From Salvator merianae (taxonomy: Eukaryota > Chordata > Lepidosauria > Squamata > Teiidae): DNA of 64,000 bases. Every line of letters begins with the position of its first letter. Positions within the stretch are counted from its first letter, which is position 1. Below the pieces are notes generated by a model. The model was not told the origin of the DNA. It saw only the letters and a list, made by a program, of their open reading frames with translations, and ran no database searches. Shown in pieces: positions 23,801-36,713 of this stretch. The DNA is taken from positions 113,214,376 through 113,278,375 of the forward strand of contig QVOM02000034.1 in assembly GCA_003586115.2 (NCBI GenBank), read 5' to 3'. The position numbers and the translations under genes are program-made.

Positions 23801-25145
23801 TTTATAAATTCCCCAATTATTCCAAAGTTCAGAAATTAGCTCTGGAACTTTTCAGCTTGCAAGTTACTATAACAATAGACATTTTAAAGCCCCATGGAAA
23901 GATATGTTGGAAATTGCCTGTTCAAAGAAATTTATGATTTTATTATAGCTGCATATTGACTATTCCTACAATATCCCGAAGGCAGAACCAAACAGTTTAT
24001 TTATTCAAACTGCAAATGAAATTGGGCAAGAAAAGTAATTAGCAAGCAACAAAAAATAATGGAAAAGCACCATAAAAGCTGTTCGGAATTTATGTGGGTT
24101 GTCAGATTGTTAGAAAATAACAGCTTAAATTTTAAAAGATCAACTTTTTTATATGCATACCAACTGCATACGGCATATATAGATTTATCACAAAGCCAGC
24201 TCAGAGAAAAATCTAGCGTCCTTGTTGAGGCAATTTTCCTGCTTTTTACTTTAAGTACAAGCAGGCAGGCAAAGAGAGTCGGGTCGGCATATGGAAAAGA
24301 GAAGGTTTAGAGAACATGTATTTATTTTTATCTGGAACTGAATTTAGAATATGGTATACCTTACCCTTTTGTTTTGTTTGCAGCCCTAGCAAATAGGGAA
24401 ATCCTATTTGTGCATGAGTCCCCCTGTTTCTAGGGCTGCAGTCACACCAGGCTTCTATAATCTGATTTTTCCCCACATTAAGCTTGAGTCTCCAATCATC
24501 TTGTTCCCACCCATACAAAATGATGCTCACTCACACTTTTTTTTCCATTTACACTTAGTTCTCAGTCCTCTGTGAGCTTCTTTTTCCATTCCTTGTGTAC
24601 TTTTTTGCTCCCCCTGTTCTCTCCTGCTAATTGTCCCCATTTTTTTGTCAAGAATTTCTCAGGTTGTTTTTGGGCATGGTGAGGTTACCTTCATCTCCTT
24701 CCATTTCTCTCCCACACCTTCCCCTGCTCTGCCCCTTAAGGTGTTTCCCCAACATGGGGTTGACAATTTCTTTTTTAAAAAAAATCTACCATACAAGCAT
24801 TGAAGCTTCTCTGCTTTCCCCCTAAAACCTATAACATGAAGTTTTGGATGTGAATAAAAGCTATTAGGCTATATGAACAATTCCCTGCAGCCTGGCATTA
24901 ATAGACACACAAAAGGAAGCCATACCCCAGCTGGACACATTTTGGGCTCGTTACAATCAAAACAGGCAAAATCTGGTTCTGCATATCTTTGTAATTGACC
25001 ATTTATTCTTCAGAAGAAATCATTATGTTGTATGTAAAGATCAGTTTCAGTTGTTTTCATACATCTAGAAGGAATAGAGTTTCCATTGTTAAGCTGGTTG
25101 TTAGGAACATTTCAGTTAATGAATAAAGACTTTAAATTTGTTTAG
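20846..25145. other. Unassigned stretch with minor repeats
   Basis: Contains a 21-bp-arm imperfect hairpin at about 20871-20921, a tandem pair of 'catttatttatattttgg' at 21622-21657, an A run at 21811-21823, and a C run at 22509-22520. At 22979-23310 a block beginning tagagatgtgcc is rich in ttcaaa/tttgaa motifs and may be a remote hAT relative. No gene recognised. Confidence 0.4.
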
Positions 25146-25673
25146 GGTCTTTCGGCACTTACCTTAGTTTGGTACTATAATCCCTCATAGTCCTTCAATG
25201 CCTCATCAGTCCACATGTTAGTGCAGATCTGTGAGGTTCAGTCCACTGCCGGTTTGCTCTGTCCATGCTGGAGGGAGCATAATCCTGATCAGATGTTCTG
25301 ATCAGAATTACCGGTAGACCTCGACATCAAGGTCTACTGGCTGATCAGTAGGCCCTGGTCCAGAACACAAAGACAGTCACAAGACAAACCTCAGTGTTTG
25401 GAACCATTGGGGAATCCACTTGGTGGCAAACCAAAGTACACCACTAAAATGGATCCCCCAGTGACTCCAGGGCTAGAAACAATTGTTTTTAGCCCTTTGG
25501 AGTGCTCAGAGCCTGGCCCTATAGCTTGCTTGATATTTGGGGTGGAAGCTGGTCTGGACTAACATTGTGGTGCAGATGCATTGTTCCAGACCTTGCCTTT
25601 CCGTGGTCTCAACCACCAGGCCTGGATAGTGCAGACCCACTGGTTCAGACCAAGGAGAGGAGGGTATAAAAAG
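25146..25673. mobile_element. MITE, GCACTTACC-terminus family
   Basis: The left end is gggtctttcggcacttacct. Diagnostic internal blocks are the stem gtagacct...aggtctac (25314-25337), 'aatggatcccccagtgactc', 'gggctagaaac' and 'cccactggttcagacca'. These recur in the same order at 26278 and 33404 and inverted at 2041. The right end is imprecise. It is non-coding. Confidence 0.6.
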
Positions 25674-26204
25674 GCATTTAGTTCAATGACACGTTACTCA
25701 GTAACGACTGCCTTTTGTACCATTCAGCATGCCATGCATTGATTTCTGTAATACAGAAAGGTGTAATTATAAGCATTCTATGTTCAATGTATTAATTATA
25801 TTTTAGAAACATTTGACATAAAAAGGGAACATGGTCCATAGCAAATAGTTGAAGTGAGTCTTAAGCAGTTTCTTTTTGTTCAAGGATTCCATTCTTATGC
25901 CATACTTGGAGAAAATGATAGTGATTAATGTTCTAATGAATCAACATTTATCACAATCCCAACTGTGACCAAGTGCTGCTTTGAACAAAAGGGTAAATTC
26001 CTATGCCTTTCTTAAATATACATATATCTTTTTATGCACAGGGCTAGAATATAATTTGCCTGTAATTCTGTCTTAACTGGTAGATAAATGTTCTTTAATG
26101 ATGCACCAAAATCAGCATGCCTTCATATTCTGTATTCCTAAGTCCTCAACAAAAACATTTAAGATTTTTAGGGCTGCATGACTTTTGTTCTGACATGACT
26201 TTTT

Positions 26205-26220
26205 TTTTTCTTTTTTTGTT
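26205..26220. repeat. T-rich run
   Basis: A nearly uninterrupted T run with a single C break. Confidence 0.8.
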
Positions 26221-26277
26221 TAAATAATTAACTGGGTTAAAATAGTATTATTAGTGTTCATATTCATATTATTAGTA

Positions 26278-26665
26278 AGGCCACGCCCCTACTGATCTGC
26301 TCCATCTGCTTTAGACAGAATGTGATCCAGATTAGGGAAGCCTTATTCAATATCACTGGTAGACCTGTTTACTTGGGTCTACAGGCGTACCAGGGAGCCC
26401 TGATCCTGAACATGGGAGGTGTGCAGAAGGCATGCCTCCTGCGTTCAGGACTATCAGGGGATGCATTTCTGTAATACACCATAGCACGCTGCTGAAATGC
26501 ATCCCCCAGAGACTCAGAGGCTAGGAACTCTTGTTCCTAATCTTGTTCCTAAGCTTTGAAGCTGCAGTGTGGGCTGGTCTGGACAGCACTATTTCAGCTT
26601 GTGCTTTTCCATCGACAGAATCAGTGGGCTTGGCTGATCCAGATGGAAACGTTTTGTTGTACCTT
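26278..26665. mobile_element. MITE, GCACTTACC-terminus family, internal copy
   Basis: Shares with 25146 the gtagacct/gggtctac stem (26359-26382), 'aatgcatcccccagagactc', 'ggctaggaactcttgttcc' and 'gctggtctggacagcac'. A short duplication of 'cttgttccta' occurs at about 26531-26550. The terminal repeats are degraded. Confidence 0.6.
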
Positions 26666-28197
26666 TTTCCAGGAACACATTTAGGATGAAACAAATGGCA
26701 CTCTTCTTTCTAGGAGGTTGCTCTACTCTACATTCCAGTTTCAGAATTTTTAGACAAATGTAGAAATTGGAGCTTTGCTATTCAACAGGTTGTGCTGCTC
26801 CAAAGATTGTGTCCAGTTTTCTTAACATTTTTTTCAAGTAGTTTTGCTTTGCTTTGCTTTAAAACTCTTCCAGTTAATGTCATAGTGGAACAGAGTGAAA
26901 CAAGTTAATAGGAGGTATGAAGCTGCAATTGAAAGCTAATTTTGAACTTCCCAAATCATATTTTGAAAACTGAAGAAGATTGAAATGCAAGTTAGGAATA
27001 AGAAAGTGAGATTTGGAATCAGAGTCTTCTCTTCCCCAGTTTCGCTAGTCCCCATGCATAGGCCATGACTGGGAAGGAATAAGAAAGCACAGATACAATC
27101 ACAATTAAATTAAACTAATATCTGTGGTTTGGTGTCAATGAAAGAGTCGAGCATGTTACTACTTCTGGCTTTTTCCTTCCATCTGCTTTGCCATTTCTTG
27201 ACCTATCTAATACTTCGTCATGAAGAGGAAAATATGATACTCAGCCAAGTCTCTTCTCATTGACATGCTGAAATACTAGGTCTGCTTTACGGTAACCATT
27301 ATTATTATTTTAAACTCCTAAATGTATTTCTATTGGCATTCATCCACATATCTGGTTATTCAAAAGCATCCTATGCTGGCTGCTTTTCTGATAAACAAGT
27401 TCAGCCTAAGAAAAGAACCACAACACAAATTTTCAAAAGTCAAAGAAAAGAGAAAGGGAAGCAATTGATGTGGGAATGGTGGGGGATGGCGACTAGGAAA
27501 CATGACTGACTCCATCCCCATCATGTCAAAATTTCTTTTGTTTACAGATGAGTGAAAGAAAGCAAGTTCTAAGGACTAACTTTGCAATGCTGGAAGCAGC
27601 CACAATGTTTCTGGAATATCTAATGGCTCTTTCAGAAAACTGGCAGTGACCCTTGGGAGATCAGAAAGGAATGAGTGTTTTTAAAGGGGAATGTTTATCA
27701 GCCTAAAAAATTGGTTTGACTTTATTTTCACAGGCAGGTATTCAAAGATGTATCCTTTCATTCCAGAACTGGCACAGACTTAATCATTTCATAGACATTT
27801 TGAAAACTAGAACTCATGGGACCAAAGCAATGCATTTAGAACTGTTTTGGGAACTAAACAAGCAAAAGGTAGTGAATTGTTAGGTGATAATAGGGTGATT
27901 TATTTCATCTCCACCTTGGCAAGAATGGAGTGATGCATTATCTGTATAACAAACACATTATTTAAATAGAATATATGGAATTAATGGGAATGAGAGATAG
28001 TTCTGGTTTATAAAGTCCTACTCCTGTGCAAGGGTTACAGTTAATTGGCAGACCCAAATAATTAGAAGTATTGCAATCTGTTTCCCATCCAACAGATATT
28101 GGAAAACAAATCAAGCTACAAAAACAGAATTTAATCCCAAATCAGGCTAATGATGTCATGAGATTTGTAATTAAAAACTAAAAAAAAAAATGTTTAG

Positions 28198-28249
<52 letters not shown>

Positions 28250-29447
28250 TACTGGGAATTATATAAATTATCCCTCCTTGTTGGTATTTGATATATGAAG
28301 AGAAATGAGATTTTTACCATATGATAAATCACCTTCTTTCTGATATTTAGGCTGGTATGCCTGGTCAACCAGAGAGTCGGTAAATTATTTCAGCCAACCT
28401 CCACCCCAATTGTGCCAAGGTGCTTCAGCCATGTGATTCATCTTCCCCTGTTGGGAGGCATGGGAGAAGAGAAAAGGAGGTGACTCCACAAGTGTGATTT
28501 CATCTTTAGACTCTCCTCTCAGAATACTGGAAATGACTGACTTGAGGCCAGATTTCTGTTCCCCTGAGCAGAAATCTCATTGCTGCAAGCAGAATTTCAC
28601 TAGCAGCAGTGTTCTGTCCATTTCAGAAGCTGTGGTGAGTTAAATGACGTTTGATCACTGCTTTATCTGGATCCCATGCTTCCTGCCCCAGTAATCACAC
28701 AACTTTTGCCTGGTCCCTGAGACGGTGCTAGCTGCTGTTGGGGAATACAGGGTCCACACTACCTTCCTAGCCTGAATTGCTTGATTTGGGCCAGGAAAGA
28801 TGGCCTGTGTTCCATAATGTGCAGAATTCAGAAGCAGTTAATGTGCTCTGGGCAGAGTCAAGATAAACATTGAGGGCTACATGAACACACAGTTGAGAAT
28901 TTGCAATGGCAGCTTGCCTGCAGCCTGTATATCTGTTCTACCTTGGACAGTTCTCCTGGCTAGAAGTGCGATTTGCCCACTGTTTGGTTTTACTACACTG
29001 TGGAATCAGGAAGTTGTTAGGCATTATTTTCCAAAATATGAATGATTAAAGGTGTTCTAGTCTAAAAGACAGGGGGCTGGCCAGAGGCCTGCAAGCCTAT
29101 GAATTGGTTATACAAGCTGGAAACACTAGAAAACACCAGTGCAGCCTGGGATTTTTTTTTTTTTGCTAGACTTACTCCATTTTAAAATAAAAACATAACC
29201 CTCTATGTAAAAGGCACAAGTGGGATTTTTTTCTTCTGCTCACTCTTTCTTCAATCTGCCTGGAATGCAGAAACAAATTCATTGGCATGAGTTAATCAAG
29301 ACAAGTAAACAGTGCTAAAAGTATGGCTTCTCCTTTGGGCAATGGGAAGTCCAGAAAACTGGGTTTCTTTCCCCTATTAAATGACCATCAACATTAAAAG
29401 GCATCATTGCAGACCTATCAAAGTTGGGCAAACTGCATTATTTAGGT
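26666..29447. other. Unassigned stretch
   Basis: AT-rich with no gene, tRNA or clear transposon recognised. A (TTTGC)n-like patch lies at about 26845-26865 and a long (ATT)n tract at 28199-28249. Confidence 0.4.
28199..28249. repeat. (ATT)n microsatellite
   Basis: About 16 uninterrupted ATT units. Confidence 0.95.
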
Positions 29448-29455
29448 GTCATAAC

Positions 29456-30631
29456 TAGGGATGTGCACGAAATTTCGAAGCAACAAAATTTCGTACGAAT
29501 TTCGTTGCTTCGCAACATTCGCATCGAATGCGAAGTGCCCTCCCTATCGCGAAAGCGAATAGCGAAAGTCACGGCGATTTTCGTCAATTTTCGTGACCTT
29601 CGCTACTCACCGCGAACGGCTATTTTTCATCCTTTTTCGCTGCGAAAACTGCGAAGCAACGAAGCTCGGTAGCTTCGTAGCCTCAAGTCTCTGCCTCTAG
29701 AGGTGGAAATTGTAATGCATCACATTAGGGAAGACGATATTTTTTTAACTCTTCGCCTGCCTCGCAGCGATCGCACCGCATGAGGATGAGAAACTCAGAC
29801 GGCTTGGAGTTAATAAAACTTCTTTGATGGTGTTATATAGTTCTTCGTTTTGAAACAGAGGGCAAGACGTGGTGTCATTTCACTGCTGCTCGGAAGTAGG
29901 GAGGGAGGGCAAGACGAGGCAACATTTCGCTGCTACTCGGAAGTAAGAAGGGAGGGCAAGACGAGGCGTCATTTCGCTGCTGCTCGGAAGTAGGGAGTTA
30001 TTTCATCCTGCGGCTGCCGCCAGTCTTCTAAATTACGCGCTGAGCTGAAGGCAATTGCTTTGTGCGTCGCTGACTAAGCCTGCCCGCCTCGTAGGCGAGG
30101 TAATAATTTCTGTGCCCCAAACGATTGGCACGGACGGCAGACAGCGACGAGTCGCGCTGAAAAGTTAAAGGGACAGAAGTTAGCGCGCGTGCACGCACAG
30201 ACATGAGCTTCGAAAAGGCATCGAAAATGACAAAAAATCAAAGCGAAAAAATTCCTTCGCTTCCTTTCGCTTGCTTTCGAGCTGCAGTGAGGAACCCAAA
30301 ACGTACCTTCGTTGCTTTGAATCCTGCTACAAACCGGCCGCCGGTAAAAAGTAAGCTCCGTGCAATTTTTACTTTTAACGAAGCAACTCCTTAAATTAGC
30401 AACGTGGACGGTCAAATATAGAAGGGAGAGGGCAGGGGGATATGCGGCGTTTGTTTTTCGCTACTTATTTCATTGATTTTCCACTTCCGGTTTTCGAAAA
30501 TTTACGAAAATTTTCGCTGCGAAAACGAAAATCGCCATTTTCGCGACTTCCGTTTTCGTGCGAAAACGAAGCAACAAAGTTTCGATGCATTGCGAAACGA
30601 ACAGAGAAAATTCATTTCGTGCACATCCCTA
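29456..30631. mobile_element. Complete non-autonomous hAT-like element, type B
   Basis: It begins TAGGGATGTGCACGAAATTT and ends ATTTCGTGCACATCCCTA. The octamer gtcataac flanks it exactly on both sides (29448-29455 and 30632-30639), a perfect 8-bp target duplication. The length of 1,176 bp matches the type-B copy at 62566 (1,192 bp). Subterminal regions are full of ttcg/cgaa motifs, which could be transposase binding sites. A 47-bp unit is repeated three times at 29858-29998. Several short frames exist but none resembles a transposase. High CpG content and the perfect duplication suggest recent insertion. Confidence 0.92.
29858..29998. repeat. 47-bp tandem repeat, three units, inside hAT type B
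   Basis: The block starting gagggcaagacg occurs at 29858, 29905 and 29952. The second type-B element has only one corresponding block near 62957. Confidence 0.85.
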
Positions 30632-30639
30632 GTCATAAC

Positions 30640-31300
30640 CTGATATGCAGCTATCAAGAATCTTGGGTAATTCACTCTGATGAAATTGGAGTTAATATGT
30701 CATCACCTGAGTGGCATTTTTTCGGGTATGCAGCCCCATTGTCTTGACCTGTCACAGCTATTAAGTGCTTGCAAACAGATATTAGCAAACCCCAGAGGTG
30801 CAACAGCTTCCCAAACACATACACATCTGGAACTGCACCCCACCCTATAGTTCTGAAAGAAGCACACACATATTTCACACAACCTGCACAGCATGCTGGT
30901 TCAGTTCCCCCTTTCCCTTAGGGAAACAATAGGTCACATTTCTGCCTGCTCTTCTAAGAGGTCGTAGAGGTGAGGTCACAGTCCTTATTGTTAGTTTTGG
31001 TAATATAAATAGTCCTCCATCTACCCTCCACTTTGGGACATGATCTGCAACACTGTTCTCAAACCTCTTGCTTCCCACGGTCATCTACACTGTCCAATCT
31101 CAGCTGGACTTTAAATCCCCCACTTTGCTCTGCTCCAAACTTTGCTGCTGCTGAAAGAGTGGCTTGCTGCCTGAAGCTGTCTTTGTCTCTCCTTTGGAAT
31201 ACTAGGACTCTGAAAGGAACTCTTTGCTTGGGCTGAGATGTGATTCTGCTAAGCCCTGCAGTTGCTCTTTTTTGCTCTTCTGCATTTTGCAATACATTTG
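30640..31300. other. Unassigned stretch
   Basis: No gene or known repeat recognised. Minus-strand frames of about 65-110 codons at 30672-31391 lack identifiable domains. Confidence 0.4.
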
Positions 31301-31757
31301 TAGTAAACATTACCCCTAATTTTAAGGTCTCAAAGTGCTGTGCCAACAAAAGATAGGGCTTTGCCAAGGTCCAGGCACCTCTGGACCACAAAAATGGACC
31401 CTGGGATCATAAATACAACTGGCACATAGGTTGCAAGTATGGGGAACTTGACCAGAGAGTCAGGGTTGAATCAGAGGAAGCCCATCTTCTGAAGGTAATT
31501 CACTTACAATGGTTTGATGAATGGCAGAATTTTAAAGATAACAATTGAAGAGCTATTCGGCATTCCAGACCACCCTATTGTTAACAGCAGACTTGGATAT
31601 ACATCTAGAAGATTCTTATTAAGAATGCAAATCAGCAGCATTAAAACCTGATTGAAAACTTGTTTGAACCAGAGATTTTCTTTTTTCCTTTCCTTTCCTT
31701 TCCTTTCCTTTCCTTTCCTTTCCTTTCCTCCCTCCCTCCCTCCTTCCCTTCTTCCCT

Positions 31758-31802
<45 letters not shown>

Positions 31803-31985
31803 ATTCATTCTTTCAGTAAAGCTCACACTTCTAAATCCATCAGCACTGTCCATACGTGTGTTTCCAACTGGGCATGTTCACTCAGGAGGAATGGAAGCAC
31901 CAAATGTATCCCAGCTGGATTACATAATGCTGTCACATCAACTTCAAATTCTGTATGTACAGCAGTATAACAAGACTATGCTGTG
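31301..31985. repeat. Unassigned interspersed repeat, copy 1
   Basis: The segment from 'acattacccctaatttt' through 'ggtctcaaagtgctgtgcca', 'cacataggttgcaagt', 'aagaatgcaaatcagcagca' and 'catcagcactgtcca' matches a second copy at 52343-53720 in the same order. The pyrimidine tract at 31679-31800 lies within it and is not present in the second copy. The family is not recognised and no coding motif was found. Confidence 0.7.
31679..31800. repeat. Compound pyrimidine microsatellite: (TTTCC)n, (CCCT)n, (TC)n
   Basis: Pentamer units at about 31680-31729 pass into CCCT/CCTT units and then about 20 TC dinucleotides. Frames through this tract encode only low-complexity peptides. Confidence 0.92.
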
Positions 31986-33403
31986 AGTTCAAGACTACAG
32001 TGTTGGTTTTCAGATCAGACTCCCTTTCATTTCATTCACTGGTACTCAGGAAGGGGCCATTGTCATCCAGGTCCTGAAATGGAGGAAATTTGAAATCCCA
32101 CTCCAAAGCAGGGAATACCACGGCTGTTGGAGACCCATATGGTATAGGCAGCCAACCAGCAGTTGTTACCTTAAGGTCAAAGAATGGTGGAAGGAGGTCC
32201 CCAGGGTCATGCAATTGTTGGTATCAGCCATAAGCCAATCATTTCCCGTTTTTACAGGTGAACTGAACTTCAGCTGGTTTATACTTCATACCAAAATGGC
32301 TATTTATTAGCAGCTCATAGCCCAAGGAAAATGAACTATTGGGCATGTTAGCCAAGCCCAAGAATTGACTCACAGTGGCTTGCTTCAGCAACCTCATGGG
32401 ATGATCATACAAAAAAACCATTCCCCAGACGATCATGGTTATGCACACATCGAGATTTGCACAGAAACCCTCTGTTCATTTTATATGTGTAATTCTGCAT
32501 TTACACATGTTTGTGAAATTGCCTTATTAAAAAAAAAAAAGTGTTTCATTCTCTGGGTAGGCAGAGTACGACCTATAAAGACATGGTTGGCATGTGAGGA
32601 GATGGTGCGGAGATAGAAGGTCAGGAATAAGGGTAGGGGCAGGGGCAGAGGCAGGGAAATCTTTCCAGAGACAATGCAGGGAAGTGAGCCCTGACAGGCA
32701 GAGAGAGTATGAAGAAGCAGAAGAGTGTTTTCTCCTTTTATAAAGAGAGAAAATGGAACATGGCTGCCTAAAGAAAGCAGGTCCCACACCTCTTGGCACT
32801 GTGTGTGAAACCCAAATCCCTCACTCATCTCCAATTACTACAGAGGTCTGCTTTCCTCCCTAGACTAACCATCCTAACCCCAAAATCAGACACGCAGCAG
32901 GTAGAGTGACTGCAAGGAAGCAGAAGAGCACTTTGCTCCTTTTTAAAAACAAATAAAATGGAAAGTGACTGCCGAAAGGAAGCATGTCCTATACCCCTTT
33001 TCTCTGTATGCAATCCGGAAGTTAACTATTGAGGAGGGGTGGCAGAACTGTGGAGGAAGAAAGAAAGGGGTATGGCACCAACTCTGTGCAACGCCCACAC
33101 AGTTGCACATTGACCAAAAGGAAAAGGGAAATTCACTGTGGCTGCTCACTACAGGATGGTTCAGACCCTTTTGTCTGCTTCTGTGGCCACACCTTTGAAA
33201 ATAAAAATGGAGTAATGTACTATAAAGGATTCAGAGCTGTGACTATCCAAGTATAGGAAAGTCCTTGTCGAGGATGGAAAGTCCCCAAAAGAAACAGATA
33301 TCAATGAACAGGTATGGCCTACTAGGTTGTAAAATGGACTGAATAAGCTTTAAAGTGAAGGTGTGACCATGGCCTTAGCCCAGCAAAAGGAGATTAGGTG
33401 TGG
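31986..33403. other. Unassigned stretch with a diverged 204-bp direct repeat
   Basis: The block gaagcagaagagtgttttctcc at 32714 has a diverged counterpart gaagcagaagagcactttgctcc at 32918, with similar following sequence (aaaatgga..tgactgcc), suggesting an old tandem duplication of about 204 bp. Minus-strand frames at 32032-32448 hint at a decayed coding element but no family was recognised. A T-A run with eleven A residues lies near 32528. Confidence 0.4.
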
Positions 33404-33860
33404 TAGGGCCTTTCTGTGATTGTGGGTAGTGTGGAATATGGGAAGTCCCGCCCACCACTGGTATGCTCTGTGGGCACAGGACAGAGCATAATCCAGATGG
33501 GAAGGTGATCCAGATTCCCAGTAGTCCTTGACATTGAGGACTACCAATGTACCAGCTTGGCCTAGTCTGGAACATGGATGTATGCAGAAGGCATATCTTC
33601 ATGTTCCAGACTACCAGAGGACCCATTTCAGCAGCACACCAAATTGTATCACAGTGTGAGGTTTCCTGGGAGCTCTGAAGCTAGGAACATTCATTCCTAG
33701 ACCTTCAAAGCCCTCAGTGACTTGTCCTGAAGTTTGTGCAGGCTGTTCTGTATTAATGCCATTGTGCAGATAGTGGTGTTCCAGAACGTGCCTTGTTATA
33801 GTCCAAATCAGCAGGCCTCGCTGTTCCAGACCCACTGGTTCAGACCATGTTGAGAGAATA
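33404..33860. mobile_element. MITE, GCACTTACC-terminus family
   Basis: The left end ggcctttctgtgattgtg is degenerate. The stem gtagtcct/aggactac lies at 33521-33544, followed by 'gaagctaggaacattcattc' and 'cccactggttcagaccat' at the right, in the same order as the copy at 25146. It is non-coding; the 96-codon minus frame there is incidental. Confidence 0.65.
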
Positions 33861-36713
33861 ATGGAAATAAATGATAACATAAAATGGGCAGATGAGGACA
33901 AGATAATGAGTATATACTGGGATCTCTGTTATCTAACAAGGAATTAAGTTTATTTTCCTTTTATACATGCCTGTGGAACAAGAAAGCAAATCATACGAGC
34001 AGAAATTCCTATACATGGAAATTCATATAAACAGTAATCTGTACAATGTTAATCCATAGAAAAATTCGCAAAATTTCAGGAATGAAACTTTCATTCCATC
34101 CCAAAGGAGGAGAACTGCAATACTATCCACAAACCATCTGTTTCTTGCCATCCCATCCACAAACCACTTAGTAGAAATGTAACTGGCTCTGAATATTTTT
34201 TTTGCTTCCCTTAATGTTTAGGAATTCATCTCCTTCCACTATGCTTCCATTCCAATTGGTTGTTTTCATGTCTGCCCAAGAGTGGAATGTAGCCTGAGAC
34301 AGACAAAAAAAAATTAAGGTCATTAGCTATATGTCAAATATTGTTATTAAGATTTCATATAAATTGCAATAAACAATTTCTCAGTCTGAAAGGATTTCAG
34401 AAAATCAGCTGAGTGTGCCTTTCAATAGGATGGCAGGCAGTGACACACACACGCATAAATACACCAAATTAATGCAGGAGCTAGCTGAGGTAGCATAGAT
34501 ATTAAAATATATGTAGGATGGAGAAGTAAGGGTTTGAATGAATACTCAAAGGTGGGAGTAGTCATTACGATGAAATTACAATCAGTGAAGGAAGAATAGC
34601 CTGAATAAAATGGATTTAATCAGTAGCTTGATTGAAATGTCCATGAAAACTGATAATGAGAAGCAATAAGATTTGTAAGTAAATTAGGTATAATAAAAAG
34701 GTGTTAATTTTTAATGAGACAAGTTCTTCTCATTAGTGACCGAAAAGAAAGCCAGACACCAAAGACTTCCCGTATCTTTTAGAAAAGTCTCTGAATTTAG
34801 TTAGCAGTATGTGTTAGTTTCCATAATATATTTGCTGCATTTTCAAGAAATGGTAGAATTTCTCTCCTTTTCTCCAAATCTACATGTTTGTGTCCATTCT
34901 CTCTCTCACACATATATATGTATGCATAGTGAAGCATAAAACATAAGTGGTTAGTAGAGTGAAAAAACTTCAACATCTGTTTAACAGTGCATAGTGAGGT
35001 GGGTTTTTTTTCCTTCAATTGCAGAGTAAACTATTATCAATGCAAGTTGGCTTGCTTCTTCTGTGCTGTGTAGTCAGAGTTTTATTGGCGAAATCTAACT
35101 TGACCATGAAAGAGTCTTGTAGTTTCTTGGAACACTGGGGGAGAAATGGAGGAAATATCTGTTTTTCCCCACTGAGATCACAGTTTGAGTCTTAGCTCAA
35201 TTAATCAGGAGAGGAATCAAACTTCCAGCGGAGCTGTGAACTGTTAGATGATGCCAGCATCCCTCTTAAGAAAACACAGACTCCAGGGACCCTGGAACTA
35301 TTAGAGAAGAAATGGAAAAAGGATTTAAATAAAGAAGAGCAAACAGCTTGCCTTAAATTACAAAGTGTAATATAGAGATTTTAAGTGTAGATAATTAGAA
35401 GAGTAAAAAGAAGAAGAGCTTTCTTGAGTGCATGGATGTATGTGACATCGTGCAGGTTTGTTAAACAAGTCTTTGAGCTACTCTTTGACATCGATAGGAG
35501 TTTCTGTTCGCTCTTTATTTACTGCAGTTTGTGTTTTGAGTTCTAATTAGCTGTGTATTGCATTGGGCATAACAGCATACAAAGTGGTATGTCCTATTCT
35601 ATGATCAGCAGCCAATAAGTTGACAGCTAAAACAGTATTGGGAATAGGATATCAGCTTTTATCACAGGATGGCAGGGTTGATAATTCAGGGTATGCAGAG
35701 CAGCTGAAGTCTCCAACACCTGCCTGTTTCACCCTGTTTTCCAGTGTCTACTAACCGCAGCACCTGTAAAACTAGGTCTAATGGTACTGCCAGCCCTATG
35801 TGAAGCAAAGTACTTGAGTTACCTTTCTGTCATCTAAGTAGGAGACAATTGAGTTATAGAAGTAGCATGGCAGTGGAGAATGGGAATGGCTGCTGCCTAA
35901 GAAGACGTAATGGCACAACTCTTCATGAACAGGTCATGGGAATGAGATTTTAAGAGTATAGTTTGCGCACTCAGAAGGAGCACACACTCACAAAAATCTC
36001 CTATAGGCATACTTTTCCCATGCATTTTGCACTTTTCAGCAGAATAGGCGTTATACACATGCCCCATAGAGTGATAGAATAAACATGTTCAGTGCCAATT
36101 TGTTTGCAAAATATTCCACCTGAGATAATGACTTCAGTTTATGTAATGGTAAAGCCAGCTAATTATGGCTCACTTAAGTACTAACTAAACACAAGTCTTA
36201 CTTCTTGCTTTAAAATAAAATGCACTGAAATTCAATGTGAAGTGAGATCAGACATAAAATACTGAATGCACATCATGTGCAGGGTGATTTATTGACACAT
36301 CAAAGGAAGTTCCATGTCTAATCTACAATTAGTAGCTTTCTCCCTTACCACACACCATCTGAAACTCCTCCCCACAACTGCAAATTAATTAATGGCCAGC
36401 ACCTCCCATCAATCTTGTTTCCCCCCTTTTTTGTTTTGTTCTGTTTCCTGTGCAAAACTGCTTCTTTCTTTTTCTGCTGTTAGCATGAGAAAAGGGCTTT
36501 GGAATTGTTTTTTCTCACATATGAATGTGCTGGAGCATAGCTGAGTATCAGCACAATTATAGCTTAGTTTGCCACACTGAAATCAATGCTAAAAGTAGGT
36601 CTATAGACAAAACAGCACTCCTATAGAAACAAAGGGGCAAAATGTTCTCTCACCTTTCCCTGGAATGCCCACGTTTAACCTTTAGAAATCTGCAACATGG
36701 ATACACCTTAAGA
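33861..36713. other. Unassigned stretch
   Basis: AT-rich. No gene, RNA or repeat boundary recognised. A short (TG)/(TA) patch near 34905-34922 is the only simple repeat noticed. Confidence 0.4.

Noticed and set aside
31619..31986. Frames through the pyrimidine tract
   Set aside because: Low-complexity peptides from simple repeats, with no independent support.
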